Below the pieces are notes generated by a model, which ran no database searches, was not told the DNA's origin, and was given only the letters and a program-made list of their open reading frames with translations. 64,000 nt of DNA from a marine actinobacterium PHSC20C1. Lineage in GTDB: Bacteria > Actinomycetota > Actinomycetes > Actinomycetales > Microbacteriaceae. The stretch spans positions 2,306,164 through 2,370,163 of the forward strand of contig CH672415.1 of assembly GCA_000153145.1 (NCBI GenBank), written 5' to 3'. The position numbers and the translations under genes were made by a program. Shown in pieces: positions 59,739-64,000 of the stretch (the stretch's first letter is position 1; every line of letters starts with the position of its first letter).

Positions 59739-60509
59739 CTAACCGGCGAGAGCCGTGTGACGTTCGTGAAACTCGCGTGCTTTAGAGGTGAGCCAGCCGA
59801 AGAGCACATCGCGGTCGCGTTCGTCCGACTTGCCGTCCTCTGGATGCCACTGCACCGCAATAAGCGGTGCCGCTGGGTCGGTGCTTTCCAACGCTTCAAC
59901 CACGCCGTCAGCCGCGAGGCCGGTGGCGGTAAGGCCAGCGCCAACAACATCCACTGCTTGGTGGTGCCCCGATCGGATCGTCATCGTGCCGTCGCCGTAG
60001 AGCTCGGCAAGTTGCGAGGCGGGCTCAAGCGTAACCTCGTGGTCGACCATGGCATCGACGCCCTTGCCACTATGCACAACGCTGCTCGGTTCGAGGTGTT
60101 GGATCAACGTTCCGGCGCGTGCAACGTTCACGATGTGCATCCCGCGGCAGATTGCAAGAATCGGCAGCTGACGTGCCGTTGCCTGGTTCACGAGTTCAAT
60201 ATCGACGCGGTCGGTGGTGCGGTCGATGTTGTAGAGCTTCGGATGCCGCTCGGCCGCGCCATACTCGTCGGGGTCAACGTCTCCGCCGCCGAGCAACACG
60301 ACACCGTCTGCCTGGCTGAGTGCAGCATCCACATCGGCGGCGGTGAATCCGTTGACACTGATGACGCGGGCACCGGTCGCTTCAATGGCCGATTTCATAG
60401 ATGCCTCGAGGCCATGAATCAGCGCCGTCAACTCGGGCTTCTCCTGGTCTCCACCCGAAGAGGCCTTCGATAACACAACGGTGGGAACGTACTCAGGGGT
60501 GGTTGTCAT
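59739..60509 (-). CDS. Gamma-glutamyl-gamma-aminobutyrate hydrolase family protein (PuuD-like)
   Basis: Class I glutamine amidotransferase-like peptidase C26. LLGGGDVDPDEYG is near residue 80, the nucleophile elbow is LAICRGMHIVN with Cys near 120, and the catalytic His/Glu pair is in AVQWHPED near the C-terminus. 256 residues from ATG 60509, chosen because AAGAGGA lies eight bases upstream. It may act on gamma-glutamylated polyamine intermediates, but no polyamine genes are nearby. Confidence 0.9.
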   Translation of the reverse strand: MTTTPEYVPTVVLSKASSGGDQEKPELTALIHGLEASMKSAIEATGARVISVNGFTAADVDAALSQADGVVLLGGGDVDPDEYGAAERHPKLYNIDRTTDRVDIELVNQATARQLPILAICRGMHIVNVARAGTLIQHLEPSSVVHSGKGVDAMVDHEVTLEPASQLAELYGDGTMTIRSGHHQAVDVVGAGLTATGLAADGVVEALESTDPAAPLIAVQWHPEDGKSDERDRDVLFGWLTSKAREFHERHTALAG

Positions 60510-60649
60510 CGACGGAATCCTCTTGCCAGCATTCGGTCGCACGGACCGCTGGGATCAGCTTAAGTGATGCGTGGTTTGGGCGCCCGTGGCGGACCCCGCG
60601 ACATTCGCCGATAAGCTGAGTGAGAAAACTTCAGTCTGATGGGGGCGTC

Positions 60650-61654
60650 ATGGCAGTGGAATCGGTAGTGGCAAAACCAGATGCAGCGAAGCCAATCGCC
60701 GTAATCGCCGGGGCGAGCGGATTCGTCGGGCCAGCAATCGCGCAAGCCTTTCGAGATGACGGCTACGAGGTTCGCTTCATCGGACGCTCAGCCGAAATCA
60801 CCTGGAGTGATCCTGCTGGTATCGCCCAACTCATCGATGGCTCAGCGATCGTCGTGAACCTCGCCGGCAAGTCCGTGAACTGCCGCTACAACGACAAGAA
60901 CCGCAACGAGATTTTGCGCTCGCGAGTCGAGACAACCCGGGCATTGCGAGAGGCGATCGCCACAGCATCCGCTCCGCCTGCCATCTGGATGAACGCCTCA
61001 ACGGCCACGATCTACCGCCACTCAACCGACCGGCCCAACAGTGATGACAACGGCGAACTCGGCAAGGGTTTCTCGGTGGATGTTGCCCGCAACTGGGAGA
61101 ACGAATTCTTCGAGAGCGACCTGCCGCAGACCCGCCGCGTTGCCCTCCGTATGGCGATCGTGCTGGGTGATGGCCCGGCCACGAACCTGTTGCTCCGGCT
61201 CGCGCGGATCGGCCTCGGCGGTCCCCACATCGACGGCTGGTGGTTCGGCCACAACCGTTACCGAGGCATCGGACCAACGCCAACCGGCAGTGGTCGCGCT
61301 GAAGGCCACAAGACGGGTGGGCGCCAAAAGTTCAGCTGGGTTCACCTCGACGATGTCGTTCGAGTCATCCGTTTCGTGCGCGACACCGACACCATCGCCG
61401 GGGCCATAAACGTCGCGAGTCCCAATCCCTCAGACAACCGCACGCTCATGGGCATCCTCCGCCGCGCGGCCGGAATGCCATTCGGTTTACCAGCCTGGCG
61501 ATGGATGCTCGAGCCCGCCATGATGGTGCTGCGAACAGAACCCGAACTCATCCTCAAAAGCCGCTGGGTTGTGCCAGGCACGCTCACCGAGGCGGGCTTC
61601 ACGTTCGAGCATCCTGATCTCGCGGATGCGATCGCGGAGATCACGGGGCGCTAG
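60650..61654 (+). CDS. TIGR01777/SDR-type epimerase
   Basis: Extended short-chain dehydrogenase: AVIAGASGFVGPAIAQAF near residue 17, VNLAGKSVNCRYNDKNR near 72, and the C-terminal DUF1731-type AGFTFEHPDLADAI. 334 residues from ATG 60650; GGGGGCG is the likely ribosome site. This subfamily (relatives of E. coli YfcH) has no agreed substrate. It is divergent from the PuuD-like gene and convergent with the cyclase. Confidence 0.88.
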   Translation: MAVESVVAKPDAAKPIAVIAGASGFVGPAIAQAFRDDGYEVRFIGRSAEITWSDPAGIAQLIDGSAIVVNLAGKSVNCRYNDKNRNEILRSRVETTRALREAIATASAPPAIWMNASTATIYRHSTDRPNSDDNGELGKGFSVDVARNWENEFFESDLPQTRRVALRMAIVLGDGPATNLLLRLARIGLGGPHIDGWWFGHNRYRGIGPTPTGSGRAEGHKTGGRQKFSWVHLDDVVRVIRFVRDTDTIAGAINVASPNPSDNRTLMGILRRAAGMPFGLPAWRWMLEPAMMVLRTEPELILKSRWVVPGTLTEAGFTFEHPDLADAIAEITGR

Positions 61655-61669
61655 TTCGAAGCGCCTGCT

Positions 61670-62311
61670 CTAGTTGTCGAGTACGACTGCTCGCACTGGC
61701 GCGCCATCTGCGTCGATCGGGAGCGGGAAGAAGCCGACCCGCACGCGCTCAGGCAAATTTTCGAGACCGGTGATGTTTTCGATGATTAGCCCGTCGCTTC
61801 CCAGTACAACTTCATGCACGGGGAAGTCGGTCGAACCCTCGCCGGTGGGGTCTGGGCTGAGAGTATCGACGGCGAGTAGGTGCATGCCTCGGCGCATGAG
61901 TTCTGCCGCGGCATCCGGGTGAATCGCAGGATGGTTTAGCACCTCGTTGGAATCGAAATGTTGGGACCAACCGGTGTTCATGATGACGATGGCGGGCACC
62001 GTCGGCGGCAGTTCGCCGAGGGCGCGGGTAATCTCGTCGAGGCCATAAACGGCGTGGGCAGGCTGGGGAGAAAGGTGCACGACGAGAGCGTCACCGACAA
62101 GCTCGTCGAGAGCAATCGCCGCTGTCGTGCGCCCGCCAACAACGGTGTGGGATGGTGCATCGAGATGGGTTCCCGTGTGTGATCCCAGGTGGAGCAGGCT
62201 GACATCTACGCCATCCTGCTCCACGCTGAGGGCACTCTCGACTGAGACCACAGGGTCGCCAGGGTAGACCTGCATCCCACTGCTAATCCGGTGGCTCAGT
62301 TCGCGCATCAT
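61670..62311 (-). CDS. Cyclase family protein (kynurenine formamidase-like)
   Basis: Metal-dependent hydrolase of the Cyclase/KynB fold. The signature HLGSHTGTHLDAPSH (near residue 45) provides the metal ligands; the start RELSHRISSGMQVYPGDP is typical. 213 residues. Two ATG codons in tandem (62311 and 62308) make the exact start unsure. No tryptophan or kynurenine genes are near, so the substrate is open. It may be co-transcribed with the NCS1 permease upstream on the same strand. Confidence 0.88.
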   Translation of the reverse strand: MMRELSHRISSGMQVYPGDPVVSVESALSVEQDGVDVSLLHLGSHTGTHLDAPSHTVVGGRTTAAIALDELVGDALVVHLSPQPAHAVYGLDEITRALGELPPTVPAIVIMNTGWSQHFDSNEVLNHPAIHPDAAAELMRRGMHLLAVDTLSPDPTGEGSTDFPVHEVVLGSDGLIIENITGLENLPERVRVGFFPLPIDADGAPVRAVVLDN

Positions 62312-62346
62312 TTCCCTACATTCTCCGTTGTGACAATCGGGCGAGG

Positions 62347-63744
62347 TTAGGCTGCGGGCGTCGCTACGACATCCGCGTCAGCTTCTTCTGCTAGGTGCTG
62401 GCTGCGAACAGCCTGGTGACGGCCTCGCTCGGGAAGCATCACCGCAAGGTAAAGCACGAATGTGAGAACGAACGCGGGAATGGTGGCACCGATCGGGAGC
62501 GGCCACACATACGCCCAGACATAGGACATGCTCGCTCCGATGATCCAGATTGCGACGGCGAACCAGTTGACTCCGGCTTTGTACCAGTAGCGGCCACCGC
62601 GAGCGGCGAGGATGTCCTTCGTGTAGGCGCGGCGTTTCACGATGTAGTAGTCGACGATCATGATCGCGAACACGGGAACGAAGAACGCACCGATCACGAC
62701 AAGGAAGTCGGTGAACTGGTTCAGCAGTTGCAACCAGGTCGAGCCGATAATCGAGATAGCGCCGAGTATGAGGGCAGTCGGCAGGAACTTCAACTTGCTT
62801 CCGACCTTGGCATTGACCACAGAGGTCACCATTCCATAGACGACCATTGTGTTGGTGGCCATCACCGAGAGGAAGATGATGATCGCGAGTGGTGCACCGA
62901 AAGCGGCGACGATCGTCGTCGGGTCGAAGGCCGCAGCCTCGTCACCGGAGAGCAATACGTAGACGAAGGCGGTGAGGCCGAGCGTCATAGCGGTAACTGT
63001 TGAAACGGTGTAGCCGATACCGGAACCGATAACGCCAGCCTTGGTGGTGCGGGCAAAGCGGTTGAAGTCGGCGGAAAGCACAGTCCAGGAGATTGCGGTG
63101 GCGATCACAATGTCGAGAACGATGATCGGGCTGTAACCCAGGCTGGCATCGGGAGCGACCGACTGGAAGTCACCGAGGTTGAACGCGGTGAACGCCGTGA
63201 TGAAGACCCAGGCGATGATCGCGAGGATGAGCACTGCGAGCCACGGCTCGATCTTCGAGATGCCCTCATGGCCAAGAATCGCGAGAATCACGACGATGCT
63301 CTGGCAGATCACCGAGAACAGGATCGGGTTCGAGTATCCCGTCGCGCTCTCCACCAAGAAGTTGACGGTTACGCCGGCGAGCATGGCCTGCACCCAGCTC
63401 CATCCCATGAGCACGATCACGTTCGCGGCGACCGGCAGGAGGCTTCCGCGCGTACCGAAGGCACCGCGGGTGATTGCCATCGTTGGCAATCCGGTCCGGG
63501 TTCCGATTGCACCGATCGCGGTGAGTACGACAGCGCCGGCGAGGGTTCCGACGATGATCATCAGGAATGCGGTGGCGAAGTCGACTCCAGGAACGAACAG
63601 CGTTCCCGTGAGCAGTGTCGTGACGACGAGGTTGGCTGCGAGCCAGATCATGCCGATTCTGAGGAGCGAATACGTTCCATTGACGGGTTTTCCGCCATCC
63701 GATTGAGCTTGAGTGTGGGCATTAAGACGGGAATAGAGCGACAT
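62347..63744 (-). CDS. NCS1 family purine/cytosine-type permease
   Basis: Twelve-helix cation symporter of the nucleobase:cation symporter-1 family. ITRGAFGTRGSLLP (near residue 90), a helix-3 region WSWVQAMLAGVTVNF and FAIMIVDYYIVKRRAYT (near residue 370) are characteristic. 465 residues. AGGAG precedes the ATG. Substrate could be a purine, allantoin or hydantoin; the partial gene upstream and the cyclase downstream hint at a nucleobase or ureide degradation unit, but that is inference. Confidence 0.92.
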   Translation of the reverse strand: MSLYSRLNAHTQAQSDGGKPVNGTYSLLRIGMIWLAANLVVTTLLTGTLFVPGVDFATAFLMIIVGTLAGAVVLTAIGAIGTRTGLPTMAITRGAFGTRGSLLPVAANVIVLMGWSWVQAMLAGVTVNFLVESATGYSNPILFSVICQSIVVILAILGHEGISKIEPWLAVLILAIIAWVFITAFTAFNLGDFQSVAPDASLGYSPIIVLDIVIATAISWTVLSADFNRFARTTKAGVIGSGIGYTVSTVTAMTLGLTAFVYVLLSGDEAAAFDPTTIVAAFGAPLAIIIFLSVMATNTMVVYGMVTSVVNAKVGSKLKFLPTALILGAISIIGSTWLQLLNQFTDFLVVIGAFFVPVFAIMIVDYYIVKRRAYTKDILAARGGRYWYKAGVNWFAVAIWIIGASMSYVWAYVWPLPIGATIPAFVLTFVLYLAVMLPERGRHQAVRSQHLAEEADADVVATPAA

Positions 63745-63785
63745 TGCTTCTGTCTCCTGAGTAGGGGGCGATAGGGATTGAGTTG

Positions 63786-64000
63786 TTACGGGGCGGGGTC
63801 AGGAACTGGCGAGAGGTGTTCGTGCACGGCGAGCAGTTCGTCGCTGTCGAGACGGAACACGATGGTTTCGCGTTCGCGGTAGGAGTCTTCACCGTCGCCG
63901 GTGTCGACGCGCGTGAAGACGTTGTGGCTAAAGACAGCGCCACCGGGGAACGACTGAACTGAGGCATCCGATGATTTGCAGTCGAGCACCTTCCACCCGC
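63786..64000 (-). CDS. NTF2/SnoaL-like protein, 5' partial
   Basis: Only the C-terminal about 70 residues are in the window. GWKVLDCKSSDASVQSFPGG followed by AVFSHNVFTRVDTGDGEDSY and RERETIVFRLDSDELLAVHEHLS resembles the last strands of a SnoaL/nuclear transport factor 2-like domain (FRLxxDxxxxVHEH pattern). It reads in the same direction as the NCS1 permease, with 41 bases between, so probably one operon. Family call is tentative. Confidence 0.6.
   Translation of the reverse strand, partial: GWKVLDCKSSDASVQSFPGGAVFSHNVFTRVDTGDGEDSYRERETIVFRLDSDELLAVHEHLSPVPDPAP

Overview
The window looks like a piece of the chromosome of a high-GC Gram-positive actinobacterium, most likely of the family Microbacteriaceae (for example the Salinibacterium/Rhodoglobus/Cryobacterium group). 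This is inference from base composition (about 60% GC by eye), the coupling of Ccs-type cytochrome c assembly genes to a menaquinone cluster, actinobacterial families (DUF4229, DUF6153, FprA), and many apparently leaderless genes. No plasmid, phage, insertion sequence or CRISPR array is visible.

Layout. 1-4475: cytochrome c maturation system II (histidine phosphatase fragment, TlpA/ResA-like, CcdA, ResB, CcsB/ResC) in one overlapping operon. 4508-15597: a nearly complete menaquinone block (menC, menB, menE, menA, menD, menF, menG and a long-chain polyprenyl diphosphate synthase) with small membrane proteins and a PPK2 kinase in between; menH and the DHNA-CoA thioesterase are not here. Both blocks feed the respiratory chain. 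15652-24262: FprA, cardiolipin synthase, Na+/H+ antiporter, YajQ, tRNA-Tyr, inositol monophosphatase, an M23 peptidase, tRNA-Thr, tRNA-Met, a GNAT enzyme and a tiny LysR-type HTH protein. 24323-26797: a quinone-type oxidoreductase, a DJ-1/PfpI protein and a divergent TetR regulator with twin operators. 26839-35618: a maltose/maltodextrin locus (LacI regulator, alpha-glucosidase, MalE, MalF, MalG, cyclomaltodextrinase-like enzyme) without its ATPase gene. 35699-41648: MerR and VOC genes between 16-bp direct repeats, a large membrane protein, a quinone oxidoreductase, and the threonine catabolic pair tdh-kbl. 41858-48369: a six-gene cell-surface polysaccharide cluster (two unknown membrane or anchored proteins, nitroreductase-like protein, flippase-like protein, GT2, polysaccharide pyruvyl transferase), which is the least understood block. 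48388-64000: mixed metabolism and stress genes, including a CDF exporter, threonine aldolase, DNA alkylation repair, a DUF6153/beta-propeller pair, an alpha/beta hydrolase with its TetR gene, the aldR/ald pair, a gamma-glutamyl hydrolase, a TIGR01777 epimerase, a cyclase and an NCS1 permease.

Regulation can be read in several places. Seventeen genes have a TANNNT -10 hexamer ending 6-7 bases before the start codon, the geometry of leaderless transcripts. Four regulator/target pairs carry inverted repeats placed on recognisable promoter elements (tetR 26192, maltose lacI, tetR 55243, aldR). No stretch over 300 bases lacks a gene.
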